The notes: generated by a model not told the origin, from the sequence alone. A DNA stretch of 64,000 nucleotides from Kineosporia rhizophila (GCF_021277265.1 NZ_JAJSOH010000004.1:124001-188000); one strand, 5' to 3'; positions 8,451 through 16,578 are shown, counted from the first letter of the stretch. Made by a program: numbers and translations.

Positions 8451-9064
8451 AAATGGCGGATCTGCTCGATCAGCAGACCGGCGCTGATCGCGGTCATCGC
8501 CACTCCCGAGCAGCGGGCCACCAGACGGGCCGCAGCCGGCCGGGCCCGCAGCAGAGTGCGGGATCCGGTGCCCACGCCGGTGTAGACCACCGCGCACATC
8601 AGCATGTGCAGGCCGCCCAGGGCGACCAGCTGCACGGTCAGCGGCCAGGCCGCGGCCGGGTCGGTGAACTGCGGCAGCAGGGCCAGGAACAGCAGCAGCG
8701 CCTTGGGATTGAACCCGCTGACCATCGCGCCCCGGCCCGCCTGGGTCAGCCAGGAACCCTCGCCGGCGCCGTCGGCCTGCGGGGTAGGCGGGTCGAGGAT
8801 GGTCGTGATGCCCAGGTAGGCAAGGTAACCCGCGCCGGCCAGGGTGAGCACGGTGAGCGCGCCGGGGGTGCTGGTGATCAGCGCGGCGGCCCCTGCGGCG
8901 ACCACCACGGTGATCACCAGGTAGCCGGCCAGCAGCCCGGAGATTGCCGGCAGCACCGACCGATAGCGCAGCCCGGCGGTGATCGCGTAGGCCCAGTCGG
9001 CGCCCGGGGTGAGCACGAGGAGGGCCGAAACCGCCCAGAACGCGCCAACCATCCCGATTGTCAT
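8447..9064 (-). CDS. LysE family amino-acid exporter
   Basis: This is a 205-residue membrane protein of the LysE/RhtB translocator family, which exports amino acids or small metabolites. The family features are an early L-V-L-T-P-G-A-D segment, a conserved G-F-N-P-K-A-L-L-L-F stretch near residue 130 and about six hydrophobic helices. The frame stays open to 9463, but the ATG at 9064 gives the normal LysE length and starts exactly at the first helix. It diverges from an Lrp/AsnC regulator 108 bp away, the usual LysE arrangement, so induction by an amino acid through that regulator is likely. The substrate is not predictable. Confidence 0.9.
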   Translation of the reverse strand: MTIGMVGAFWAVSALLVLTPGADWAYAITAGLRYRSVLPAISGLLAGYLVITVVVAAGAAALITSTPGALTVLTLAGAGYLAYLGITTILDPPTPQADGAGEGSWLTQAGRGAMVSGFNPKALLLFLALLPQFTDPAAAWPLTVQLVALGGLHMLMCAVVYTGVGTGSRTLLRARPAAARLVARCSGVAMTAISAGLLIEQIRHF

Positions 9065-9172
9065 CCTGCCGACCTGCCTTTCCGGTTCCGGCGGCCGGTT
9101 GCCGCCCAGACAGAAAAGTACGGAGGAAACGCCGGGAAGTGCTGACCGGATCCGGTCGTCACCAGGGCCCGG

Positions 9173-9643
9173 ATGGGAAAGAATCCCGCGGTGGACGACC
9201 TTGATCGCGAAATTCTTGCGCAGCTGCAGGCGGACGGCCGGCTGACTCTCACCGAACTGGCCGATCGGGTGGGCCTGACCGTGTCGCCGGCCCATCGCCG
9301 GTTGCGGGCGCTGGAGCGCGAGGGGGTGATCACCGGCTACCGGGCCCAGCTCGACCCGGCCCGGGTGGGACTGGGTTTCGAGGCGCTGGTCTTCGTCACC
9401 ATCACCGAGAGCAGCGCCCGCACGGTGGCGGCCTTCGAGCAGGCCGTGGTCGAGATCCCGCACGTGCTCCAGGCCCAGCGGCTGTTCGGCACCCCAGACT
9501 TCCTGCTGCGGGTGGTGGCCGCCGACCTGACCGGTTTCCAGCAGCTGTACGACACCGAGCTCGCCACCCTGCCGGGGGTGCAGAAGCTGACCTCGACGCT
9601 GGTGATGAAGAGCGTGGTCGAGGGGCGGGGCCTGCCGTTGTGA
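9173..9643 (+). CDS. Lrp/AsnC family transcriptional regulator
   Basis: This is a 156-residue protein with an N-terminal winged helix-turn-helix, opening D-D-L-D-R-E-I-L-A-Q-L with the recognition region around residues 28-60, followed by a RAM ligand-binding domain. The RAM part has a typical G-V-Q-K-L-T-S-T-L-V-M strand at the end. Lrp/AsnC proteins bind amino acids and control exporters or catabolic genes. The ATG at 9173 has no good ribosome site, and the GTG at 9191 is an equally plausible start six residues later. It diverges from the LysE gene, which is its likely target. Confidence 0.9.
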   Translation: MGKNPAVDDLDREILAQLQADGRLTLTELADRVGLTVSPAHRRLRALEREGVITGYRAQLDPARVGLGFEALVFVTITESSARTVAAFEQAVVEIPHVLQAQRLFGTPDFLLRVVAADLTGFQQLYDTELATLPGVQKLTSTLVMKSVVEGRGLPL

Positions 9644-9724
9644 AGCAGCCGTTCAAGGGCAATAAGGTGTGATCTGCCAGACAGGTTACTTTTGTGACGG
9701 GGTGGACCGGTAGCGTGAGCCCGG

Positions 9725-10237
9725 ATGCGTGAGCGACACCTGCGCCGGCGCTGCCGGGCCCTGCTGCGAGAACTGGACGTGCCCAGGCCGTTCGGTCATC
9801 GCGAGCTGTGCCGGCGGCTGGCCCGGCACCGGGGTCGCCCGATCCGGCTGATGCCGTTCCCGATCGAGCAGCCCGGGCCCTCGGGGATCTGGCTGGCCAC
9901 CGACGTCGCCGACGTCATCGTCTACCAGTCCCAGACCACCGCGGCCCATCAGGAGCACATCATCCTGCACGAGGTGGGGCACATCATCGCCGGTCACGAC
10001 GGTGAGTCGGTGGATCCGGAGGAGTCCGTGCGGGTGCACCGGCGAACCGCCTACGACAACCGTCAGGAACGTGAGGCCGAGTTGATCGCGACGATCCTGT
10101 TCGAGTGGTCCGGAAGGTCGGACGGGCTGGGTGACGGGCTGGGGGAGCGCGACCCGGAGACGGTCACCGATCCGCACCAGGCCGCCGCCCTGGAGCGGAT
10201 CGCCAACGCGCTGACCGGCGGGCAGGGGTGGTCGTGA
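9725..10237 (+). CDS. ImmA/IrrE-like putative metallopeptidase
   Basis: This is a 170-residue cytoplasmic protein carrying the zinc-peptidase motif H-E-V-G-H at residues 82-86, followed by an acidic segment (R-E-A-E-L-I-A-T) that could supply the third zinc ligand. The size and layout fit the short ImmA/IrrE-like proteins of actinobacteria that pair with XRE regulators. It lies immediately upstream of a MAB_1171c-like membrane protein (GTGA overlap) and next to a convergent XRE gene. This trio recurs in actinobacterial genomes and may form a regulatory system in which the peptidase cleaves or senses the regulator. The substrate is unknown. Confidence 0.8.
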   Translation: MRERHLRRRCRALLRELDVPRPFGHRELCRRLARHRGRPIRLMPFPIEQPGPSGIWLATDVADVIVYQSQTTAAHQEHIILHEVGHIIAGHDGESVDPEESVRVHRRTAYDNRQEREAELIATILFEWSGRSDGLGDGLGERDPETVTDPHQAAALERIANALTGGQGWS

Positions 10238-11430
10238 GCACCGCGTTCAGTCTCGCCCTGGCCGTGGGCCTGTGGTGGGCGGCCATCGCCAAGCTGCGGC
10301 ACCTGCGTCGCTCACCCGGTGACCGGCCGCTGGCCGCCGTCACCGGGCTGCTGTTCTGCCTGGCCATCGGCCCGCTGCCGGTCCTGCCGGGACTGAACGA
10401 CCTGGTCGAGGACGCCGTGCCGGGTCTGGCCAAGCTCTGGCTGAACCTGTTCACGGTGACGGCGACCTACTGCCTGATGGCCTTCTACGGCTACTCGGTG
10501 GGCGGGCCCGGCACCGAGGCCCGGCTCCGCCGGCGGCTGTTCGGCCTGTTCGCTGCGCAGGCGGTGATGATCGCCGCCTGGAGCCTGGCCCCGCTGAACA
10601 TCCGGCTCTCACCCGGCGCCCTGGAGAACCTGGACGACTGGCACGGCGCGCTGTTCACCGTGGCCGCCCTCGGTTACATGGCCTTCGGTCTGGGGCAGGC
10701 CTTCTGGTGGTCGGTGCGTTACGCCCGGGCCGCCCACCGCACGCGGCTTCGGACCAGTCTGCGCATCGTCTCGGTGGCGCTGGCCGCCCTGCTCGTCGCC
10801 TGCCTGGCCAAGTCGGGGGTGGCGCTGGCGCTGGGCGTGGTGGAGGGGCTGCGGCCCGAGGACGAGGGGCTGATCCTGCTCAGCCGGGTCTACCCGGTGC
10901 TGGTCCTGGTCGGGACCACGTTGATCGTGATCGGTTTCTGCTATCCGGCGGTGGCCTCGCTGCCCGGCCGGGTGCGCCAGGCCCGCCGCCGGCGCCGGCT
11001 CTACCGCACCCTGGGCCCGCTCTGGCTGCGGATGCGGGAGGCGTTCCCGCACCTGGTGCTGGACAGCGACGTGCCCGGCTTCGCCGGCGGCTGGCTGCCC
11101 TGGACGTACCGGGCGTACTTCCGGCGGGTGATCGAGATCCGCGACATGATCGTGCAACTGGCGCCCTACTACGATCCCGAGGTGGCGGTCCGGGCCGAGG
11201 GTGAGCAGACGGCCGACCCGCAGATCTGGGTGCGGGCCCGGCTGACCGAGGATGCCCTGCGCCGCAAGCAGGCCGGGCTCCCGGTCGAGGAGCCCTACGT
11301 GCTGCCCGCGCTGGGCGGCGACGACCTGGACTCGGACGCCCGCTGGCTGGCCCGGCTGGCCCGGGCGATGACGGATCAGTCCTCGGTGGAGGCGGTCTCG
11401 TCCAGCACGTCGAGCATCCGCAACACCTGA
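10234..11430 (+). CDS. MAB_1171c-like putative membrane transporter
   Basis: This encodes a protein of about 398 residues. It has seven or so hydrophobic helices in the first 250 residues, with a short arginine-rich loop R-R-R-R-R-L-Y-R, and a soluble C-terminal domain carrying the W-L-R-M-R-E-A-F-P-H pattern of the MAB_1171c/DUF6545 group. Function is unknown; database names call it a putative transporter. The GTG at 10234 overlaps the upstream stop by 4 nt and is preferred over the in-frame GTG at 10228. Its last 55 bases overlap, antisense, the 3' end of the XRE regulator gene. Confidence 0.75.
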   Translation: MSTAFSLALAVGLWWAAIAKLRHLRRSPGDRPLAAVTGLLFCLAIGPLPVLPGLNDLVEDAVPGLAKLWLNLFTVTATYCLMAFYGYSVGGPGTEARLRRRLFGLFAAQAVMIAAWSLAPLNIRLSPGALENLDDWHGALFTVAALGYMAFGLGQAFWWSVRYARAAHRTRLRTSLRIVSVALAALLVACLAKSGVALALGVVEGLRPEDEGLILLSRVYPVLVLVGTTLIVIGFCYPAVASLPGRVRQARRRRRLYRTLGPLWLRMREAFPHLVLDSDVPGFAGGWLPWTYRAYFRRVIEIRDMIVQLAPYYDPEVAVRAEGEQTADPQIWVRARLTEDALRRKQAGLPVEEPYVLPALGGDDLDSDARWLARLARAMTDQSSVEAVSSSTSSIRNT

Positions 11431-11816
11431 CGGCGTAGCTGCGGGCTCATCTCCCCGGCCCGCATCGCGATCGTGCGGACCTGGTGGTCGGCCAGGCGGC
11501 GGCGCCACTCGATCTCCTGCGGATCCTCGCCGAGCAGGTAGGCCGCGGTGACCGGGGCGTCGTGCGGGGCCCGGTGCTGGTCGAAGAAGGCGGCGATCGC
11601 CCGGACCACCGCGATGGTCGGGTTGGTGTTGCTGCCCGAGCGCAGGGTGGCCAGGTAGACCCGGGACATCGAGGTGTCGTGCGCCGGGTCCTCGCTGATC
11701 GTGCGGGCCACGTAGGGGGTGGAGAACTCCCGCCAGGTGCCGTTCTCGTCGCGGTGGCCGATCGTGGCGAAAAGCTCGTTCAGCCGGTCGGCGAACGCCG
11801 GTCGGGGATCGGACAA
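11376..11816 (-). CDS. XRE family transcriptional regulator
   Basis: This encodes a protein of about 146 residues with a helix-turn-helix in the middle (S-R-V-Y-L-A-T-L-R-S-G-S-N-T-N-P-T). This is the form typical of actinobacterial XRE proteins, in which the recognition helix is followed by an A-I-A-A-F-F helix. A C-terminal helical tail (R-R-Q-V-L-R-M-L-D-V-L) may dimerise. The start is uncertain. A TTG at 11816 has a G-rich purine tract upstream, and a GTG at 11870 would add 18 residues. It converges on, and overlaps by 55 bp, the MAB_1171c-like gene, and probably regulates that gene and the ImmA/IrrE-like gene. Confidence 0.75.
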   Translation of the reverse strand: MSDPRPAFADRLNELFATIGHRDENGTWREFSTPYVARTISEDPAHDTSMSRVYLATLRSGSNTNPTIAVVRAIAAFFDQHRAPHDAPVTAAYLLGEDPQEIEWRRRLADHQVRTIAMRAGEMSPQLRRQVLRMLDVLDETASTED

Positions 11817-11925
11817 CCCCTCGCCCCCAGTCTGGTCGGTGCGGTCCGTGGAGCCCAACGGTACTTCCACAATGGAACCGTAAAGGAGAATGTACGTCGC
11901 CTGGTTCACCGACGCGAGTCCGTAC

Positions 11926-11931
11926 AGTATA
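11926..11931 (-). promoter_or_regulatory. possible -10 element for the XRE gene
   Basis: The minus strand reads TATACT at 11931-11926 in an AT-rich island (about 11870-11940) that stands out from its surroundings. This would start transcription near 11919, upstream of either candidate XRE start codon. No clear -35 element was recognised. Confidence 0.4.
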
Positions 11932-11943
11932 TTTACCGCCGGA

Positions 11944-11955
11944 GAGAACGTTCTC
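11944..11955. promoter_or_regulatory. 12-bp perfect palindrome, candidate operator
   Basis: GAGAACGTTCTC is a perfect dyad 13-18 bp upstream of the putative -10 element of the XRE gene. Its position fits an autoregulatory operator. The remaining 230 bases to the hydrolase start at 12188 show no open frame worth calling; a TAGGGT at 12174-12179 is a weak -10 candidate for the hydrolase. Confidence 0.4.
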
Positions 11956-12187
11956 CTGGTGGGGCAGACCCGCCGGCCAGGACGGTCTTCGCGGTTTCGG
12001 TGGGGGTCACCGCGGCGGCCGGAGGGACCCGGCCGGTGAAGTTTGCCCATGGGGGGAGCCGTCGGCCGCCGGTCCGGGCGGGCCTGATCCGGAGGGGGAT
12101 CGGGAAGCCGGACCGGCGGCCGCGGCCTGCCCGATATCGGCCTTTTGCGCGGGCCGGATCGGTAACCGGTGGGTAGGGTCGTCGCCC

Positions 12188-13015
12188 ATGCGGAACACCG
12201 TCCTGATACCCGGCTTCTGGCACGGCGCCTGGTCCTGGAGTCTGGTCGCCGAGCAGCTCGCCGCCCGCAACCTCGCCTCGGTGGCCCTCGACCTGGAAGG
12301 ACAGGGCCTGGAGGGGGTGTCTCCGGCCGGTCGCTGGGGGCGTCCGTTCGACGCCGGCGCCTTCGCCCAGGAACCCTCGCCGGCTGCCGCGGTCACCGTC
12401 ACCTCGGCCGCCGGGTCGCTGATCCGGCGGTTGCGGCTGATCGGCGACGGTGAGCCCTGCGTGGTGGTGGCGCACAGCATGGCTGGAGTGGTCGCCACGC
12501 TGGCCGCCGAGCTGGAGCCGGCGCTGTTCGCGCACCTGGTCTACGTGGCTGCCCTGGCTCCGGTCAGCGGGGTGCCGGCCGGGGCCTACGTGGGGAGCGA
12601 GGAGAACGCTGGTGAACTGGGCACCGGCCTGCTGCAGGGCGATCCGGCCGCGATCGGCGCGTCGCGGATCGACCCGGGTGACCCGGCCGGCCAGGCCGCG
12701 ATCCGGGAGGCGTTCTACGCCGATGTCGACCCGATCACCGCCGGGGCGGCGATCGGTCTGCTGAACACCGACGCACCGGTCGGCATCGCGGCCGAGGCGT
12801 TCGCGGTGACGCCGCAACGGTTCGGCTCGGTTCCGCACACCTACGTCACCTGCGCCCAGGACAACATGATCCGGCTGCCGCTGCAGGAGCGCTTCGTGCG
12901 GGAGATCGACGCGGTGTCGGCCCGGCCGACCACGGTCGTCCCCCTGGACACTTCTCACTCACCGTTCCTGTCCCGGCCCGAGGCCCTGGCCGGGGTGATC
13001 GCCGGGGTCGGCTGA
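12188..13015 (+). CDS. alpha/beta hydrolase
   Basis: This is a 275-residue cytoplasmic alpha/beta-hydrolase-fold enzyme. It opens with the oxyanion-region H-G-A-W-S-W pattern near residue 12. It has the nucleophile elbow A-H-S-M-A-G near residue 97 and ends with D-T-S-H-S-P-F, which supplies the catalytic histidine. This layout matches the esterase group that includes plant salicylate/nitrile-lyase-like (SABP2-type) hydrolases and actinobacterial relatives. There is no signal peptide. A TAGGGT (12174-12179) lies 8 nt before the ATG and no ribosome site is seen, so it may be leaderless. It stands alone between the XRE gene and the lectin gene; the substrate is unknown. Confidence 0.85.
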   Translation: MRNTVLIPGFWHGAWSWSLVAEQLAARNLASVALDLEGQGLEGVSPAGRWGRPFDAGAFAQEPSPAAAVTVTSAAGSLIRRLRLIGDGEPCVVVAHSMAGVVATLAAELEPALFAHLVYVAALAPVSGVPAGAYVGSEENAGELGTGLLQGDPAAIGASRIDPGDPAGQAAIREAFYADVDPITAGAAIGLLNTDAPVGIAAEAFAVTPQRFGSVPHTYVTCAQDNMIRLPLQERFVREIDAVSARPTTVVPLDTSHSPFLSRPEALAGVIAGVG

Positions 13016-13103
13016 CCGTTCGACCGGCCGGATCGCGGAAAGTGGGCCTGACCCTGCTCCCGGCCGTTTCCCTGACACCGCTTCTAGTGCAAAGGTGGGC
13101 ATC

Positions 13104-14039
13104 GTGGAGACCCGCGAACTGAGTTCCGAACAGCACACGGAGAGTGAGCTCGATCTGGGTGAGTCCGCCTCCCCCGGGCGAGAATCCACCTCGGCGCAAC
13201 CGCGTCTGCCGTTCGGTCTGTCGGTCCGCGGACTCCAGGGCACCGCGGCGGTTCTCGGGTTCGTCACCATCGTCTCGGCGGCTGTGATCGGGGGCGCCCT
13301 CGCAGTCGACAGCGTGGCCCGTTTCGACGGCGACCGCCCTGACGGCAGCGCCCTGCTGGAAGACGGCAACCTGACCGCGGTTCCGCCCGTGCCGACCGAG
13401 GACGACAAGTCCACCAAGGACTCCGACCCCAAGCCTCGTAAGAGCGAGAACGCGGGCAAGAGCTCGCCGGACGCCTCGGGGAACGGAAAGAACAGCGGTA
13501 ACGGTTCGGGCAGCGGCTCGGGCACCGGCGGCAAGCAGGTCGACCAGGTGAAGTCGGAGGAGAAGGCCGCCCCGAAGACGCCCAAGGCCGCGCCGCTGGC
13601 CCCGATGGGCATCCTCCACAACCTGGTCACCGGTCAGTGCGCCGACCTGCCCGACTCCGACGTGCCCGCCGTGGGCACCGTGGTCAACCAGTACAACTGC
13701 ATCCCGGGAGCCACCGACAACCAGGACTTCGAACTGGTCGAGCAGTTCGGTGAGCTGATGATCCGCAACCTGAAGACCAACTACTGCCTCGACCTGCCCG
13801 GCACCGGCAGCGTCCCGCAGGGCTCCATGGTGGTGGTCGGCCCGTGCCAGTCCGGGCCCACCGACAACCAGATGTTCCGGGCCGAGGCCCAGGGCGCGGG
13901 CTACTACCTGAAGCACGTGAAGACCGGCCTGTGCCTGGACGTGTCGGGCGCCGACGACCAGGAACGCAACCAGCCGGGCCAGGTGCTGACCCTCTACACC
14001 TGCTCGCCGGACGACGACCACATCTGGACGATCGGCTGA
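13104..14039 (+). CDS. membrane-anchored RICIN-domain protein (copy 1)
   Basis: This encodes a protein of about 311 residues. It has a cytoplasmic N-terminus of about 44 residues, one transmembrane helix (about 45-67, ending G-G-A-L-A-V-D), a charged low-complexity linker rich in K, D, S and G (about 80-160) and a C-terminal ricin-type beta-trefoil (about 166-311). The trefoil shows three Cys-containing lobes with repeated C-L-D-L or C-A-D-L and D-N-Q-x-F/W signatures, suggesting carbohydrate binding outside the cell. No catalytic domain is attached. The GTG at 13104 has an AAAGG site; the GTG at 13095 is an alternative. A paralogue with the same layout lies at 58250. Confidence 0.85.
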   Translation: METRELSSEQHTESELDLGESASPGRESTSAQPRLPFGLSVRGLQGTAAVLGFVTIVSAAVIGGALAVDSVARFDGDRPDGSALLEDGNLTAVPPVPTEDDKSTKDSDPKPRKSENAGKSSPDASGNGKNSGNGSGSGSGTGGKQVDQVKSEEKAAPKTPKAAPLAPMGILHNLVTGQCADLPDSDVPAVGTVVNQYNCIPGATDNQDFELVEQFGELMIRNLKTNYCLDLPGTGSVPQGSMVVVGPCQSGPTDNQMFRAEAQGAGYYLKHVKTGLCLDVSGADDQERNQPGQVLTLYTCSPDDDHIWTIG

Positions 14040-14060
14040 GTCCAGCTGCCTTTCCGGGCA

Positions 14061-14091
14061 GCGGCCCACTCCTTTCGGTGGAGCGGGCCGC
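14061..14091 (+). terminator. hairpin terminator after the RICIN gene
   Basis: GCGGCCC and GGGCCGC pair around an inner CTCC/GGAG stem with a seven-base loop. It begins 22 bases after the stop codon. There is no U-run, as is common for actinobacterial terminators. Confidence 0.6.
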
Positions 14092-14145
14092 ACCCGGTAC
14101 GACCAAAGCGTGACCACCCCGACCAGCCCGGAGACGGACGCGGCG

Positions 14146-14172
14146 GGACAGGCCTGCCGGGCAGGCTTGTCC
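14146..14172 (+). promoter_or_regulatory. near-perfect inverted repeat in the leader of the RTX gene
   Basis: GGACAGGCCTGCC and GGCAGGCTTGTCC form 13 pairs with a single G-T wobble and almost no loop. It ends 35 bases before the ATG at 14208, separated by a GGAAGGA ribosome site. It could be an operator dyad, an mRNA stability hairpin or an attenuator. Confidence 0.45.
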
Positions 14173-14207
14173 ACGTAGCGATCACCGGTTGGAAGGAACG
14201 AATCACG

Positions 14208-14933
14208 ATGAACAGCAAGCGAATTGCGCTCTCCTCGATGGCCGCCGCGATCGGCGTGAGCGGGCTGCTCCTGGCCTCCGTCACCTCGGCCGCCGCCGCC
14301 ACCGGCCCGGTGGCCTCCGGCGCCCGCGCCGCCGCCACCTTCGAGTGCGAAGGGGTGGAGGCGACCGTGCGGGGCACCGAGGGCGACGACGAACTGGTCG
14401 GCACGGCCGGGGACGACGTGATCGTGGCGCTCGGTGGCGACGACATCATCGACGGCAAGGGCGGCGACGACCTGATCTGCGCCGGCGCGGGGCTCGACAC
14501 GGTCGACGGTGGCGCCGGGGGCGACGTCATCTACGGCGAGGCCGGCTCCGACGCGCTGCTGGGGGCCGCCGGCATGGACTTCATCGACGGTGGCCGCGGT
14601 GACGACCTGATCGACACCGAGGGCGGCGACGACCTCGCCTTCGGCGGCGCCGGCGACGACAGCATTCTCGGCGGGGCCGGCGAGGACCTGCTGAGCGGTG
14701 GCCAGGGGAACGACCAGATGGCCGGCGAGGGGGGCGCGGACACGCTGATGGGCGACACGGGCCGCGACGAGATCCAGGGCGGCAAGGGGAACGACGAGAT
14801 CCTCGGGGGCGCCGGCGCCGACCGGCTCTACGGCAACGCGGGCAACGACCTGATCGCCGGTGAGGGCGGCAAGGACAAGATCTTCGGTGGGGCCGGGAAG
14901 GACAAGATCTACCAGGGCAACGTCCCGGCCTGA
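14208..14933 (+). CDS. secreted RTX-type calcium-binding repeat protein
   Basis: This is a 241-residue protein. It has a Sec signal peptide (hydrophobic core about residues 12-32, ending S-A-A-A-A), a short spacer with one Cys, and then 20 consecutive glycine-rich nonapeptides of the G-G-x-G-x-D-x-h-x hemolysin type from about residue 58 to the end. Such repeats fold as a calcium-bound beta-roll. There is no attached enzyme domain and no type I secretion genes nearby, so export by Sec and folding in external calcium is likely. The last two repeats carry K-D-K in place of the usual D/N-D, perhaps as a cap. A strong GGAAGGA site precedes the ATG. Confidence 0.88.
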   Translation: MNSKRIALSSMAAAIGVSGLLLASVTSAAAATGPVASGARAAATFECEGVEATVRGTEGDDELVGTAGDDVIVALGGDDIIDGKGGDDLICAGAGLDTVDGGAGGDVIYGEAGSDALLGAAGMDFIDGGRGDDLIDTEGGDDLAFGGAGDDSILGGAGEDLLSGGQGNDQMAGEGGADTLMGDTGRDEIQGGKGNDEILGGAGADRLYGNAGNDLIAGEGGKDKIFGGAGKDKIYQGNVPA

Positions 14934-15019
14934 TCCTCGCGAGCGGCGGGTGTGCTGTGGTCCGGTGTGACCCGCGCACCCGCTGCCTCGTTTTGACGCT
15001 CTCTTTGTCCGTTTTCCCC

Positions 15020-15025
15020 TAGTCT
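15020..15025 (+). promoter_or_regulatory. -10 element suggesting a leaderless carboxypeptidase transcript
   Basis: TAGTCT is followed by 7 bases and then the GTG start at 15033, and no ribosome site is present. This is the spacing of a leaderless actinobacterial mRNA. A TTGACG lies 21 bp upstream, too far for an ideal -35 element. Confidence 0.5.
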
Positions 15026-15032
15026 TCGGCTC

Positions 15033-16205
15033 GTGAACATCCCCCGCCGCACCATCAGGAAGCGCTACGCAGCGCTGGCCGCCTTCACCACTGCCGTCCT
15101 GGCGGTGCCGGTGGTACCGGAGCTGGCCTCGGCGCAGCCCGGAGCCGGCTCGGCCACCCGGCCGCAGCTGGTCGTGGCGGCCGACCAGAAGGTGGCGGGC
15201 AGCCCGGCGATCACCTGGCCGGCTTCCGGCCGGGCCCGGATCGAGGTGGCCGGCCTGGGCACGGTCGGCGCGGTCGGCGACGGCACCGAGTCGGTGCCGA
15301 TCGCCAGCATCACCAAGGTGATGACGGCGTACACGATCCTCGAGGAGCACCCGCTCCGGGCCGGGGCCAAGGGCCCGAAGATCAAGATCACCAAGGCCGA
15401 CGTCAGCGCCTACACCCGGCTGAAGAAGGAAGGCGCCTCGGTGGTGAAGGTGAAGGCGGGCAACCGGCTCACCCAGCGCCAGGCGCTGCAGGGCCTGCTG
15501 ATCGCCTCGGGCGGCAACCTGGCCGAGACGCTGGCCCGCTGGGACGCCGGCTCCACCGGTGCCTTCATCGACAAGATGAACCAGAACGCCCGCGAGCTGG
15601 GCCTCGACTCCACCTCCTTCGCCGATGTCACCGGGGTGAACGAGCAGTCCCGCAGCAGCGCCGAGGACCTGCTCGACCTGGCCCAGGCGGCGATGAAGAT
15701 GCCCGCGTTCCGTGAGGTGGTGCGCCAGAGCGGCGCGAAGATCCCGCAGAACAAGCTGAAGTCGACCAACAAGCTGCTGGGTGCCAACGGCGTGATCGGC
15801 ATCAAGACCGGCACCACCTTCGCGGCCGGCGGGTGTCTGCTGTTCGCCGCCACCGACGTGGTCGGCGGGAAGACCCGCACGATCTACGGGGTGATGCTCG
15901 GGGCCCGGGGTGACGCCTACTCGGCCAACGCGCAGAAGTTCAGCAAGAACATGGTGGTCTCGACCCGTAAGGCGCTGCGCGAGGTCACGCTGCTGAAGCC
16001 GGGCAAGGCGCTGGTGTCGGTGCAGAAGGACGACGGCCGCACCTACCGCTACGGCGTGCGCAGCGCGGTGAAGTCGCCGGGCTGGGCCGGGCTGTCGTTC
16101 CGGATCTCGCTGCCGGGCGGGCTGGCCGAGGGGCAGACCCCGAAGAAGCTCGTGGTGCACAGCGGTGGCCGCAAGATCAAGGTGGACCTGGTGCGGCTCG
16201 GCTGA
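15033..16205 (+). CDS. D-alanyl-D-alanine carboxypeptidase (peptidase S11)
   Basis: This is a 390-residue penicillin-binding protein of the DacA/PBP5 type, which trims the terminal D-Ala of peptidoglycan pentapeptides outside the membrane. The N-terminus is a signal peptide ending near S-A-Q-P. The catalytic S-I-T-K is Ser92-Lys95 and the K-T-G triad is residues 258-260. The second motif reads S-G-G-N (159-162) rather than a strict S-x-N, so the assignment of the middle catalytic serine/asparagine is slightly unusual. The C-terminal 100 residues form the usual beta-rich domain, but no clear amphipathic membrane anchor is seen. It is probably transcribed alone from the leaderless promoter. Confidence 0.9.
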   Translation: MNIPRRTIRKRYAALAAFTTAVLAVPVVPELASAQPGAGSATRPQLVVAADQKVAGSPAITWPASGRARIEVAGLGTVGAVGDGTESVPIASITKVMTAYTILEEHPLRAGAKGPKIKITKADVSAYTRLKKEGASVVKVKAGNRLTQRQALQGLLIASGGNLAETLARWDAGSTGAFIDKMNQNARELGLDSTSFADVTGVNEQSRSSAEDLLDLAQAAMKMPAFREVVRQSGAKIPQNKLKSTNKLLGANGVIGIKTGTTFAAGGCLLFAATDVVGGKTRTIYGVMLGARGDAYSANAQKFSKNMVVSTRKALREVTLLKPGKALVSVQKDDGRTYRYGVRSAVKSPGWAGLSFRISLPGGLAEGQTPKKLVVHSGGRKIKVDLVRLG

Positions 16206-16224
16206 GACGGTTCACGGCGGCGGC

Positions 16225-16490
16225 CGGGCGCGGATGTGGCGGCAGCGCACAGGGACGGTAGCTGGATCACGGATGTGGCGGCAGTGCACGGAGACGGCGG
16301 TCGGGCATTGGGGCGGCGGCAGTGCGCGGGGGATGGCTGGGGCACGGGTGCGGCGGTAGTGCACACGGACGGCGGTCGGGCATGAGGCTGCGGTAGTGCG
16401 CGGGGGACGGCTGGGGCACGGATGCGGCGGTAGTGCACAGAGCCGGCGGCCGGAGCGCGGATGTGGCGGCAGTGCACGGAGGTGGCCGCT
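16225..16490. repeat. degenerate GC-rich tandem repeat between dacA-like and merR-like genes
   Basis: About seven to eight imperfect copies of a unit built around GATGTGGCGGCAGTGCACGG recur every 34-42 bp, with C/T variation in GCGGC/TAG and interspersed GGGGCACGG and GACGGCGGTCGGGCA pieces. No coding potential was recognised. The spacing is irregular and there are no unique spacers, so it is not a CRISPR array. It fills most of the 373-bp gap after the carboxypeptidase gene. Confidence 0.75.
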
Positions 16491-16578
16491 GGGGTGTTGG
16501 GCTGGAGACGGTTGCCGGAGCGATGGGTGCGATCACGGCGGTCCGGCGGCCGGTCTCGGCTCTTGGGCGGGGGGCCGG

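Noticed and set aside
8447-9463. A 338-residue LysE protein with an N-terminal extension
   Set aside because: The extension is antisense to the Lrp gene and has no motif. The ATG at 9064 gives the normal family length.
16225-16490. CRISPR array
   Set aside because: Units are degenerate and unevenly spaced, there are no unique spacers of constant length, and no cas genes are near.
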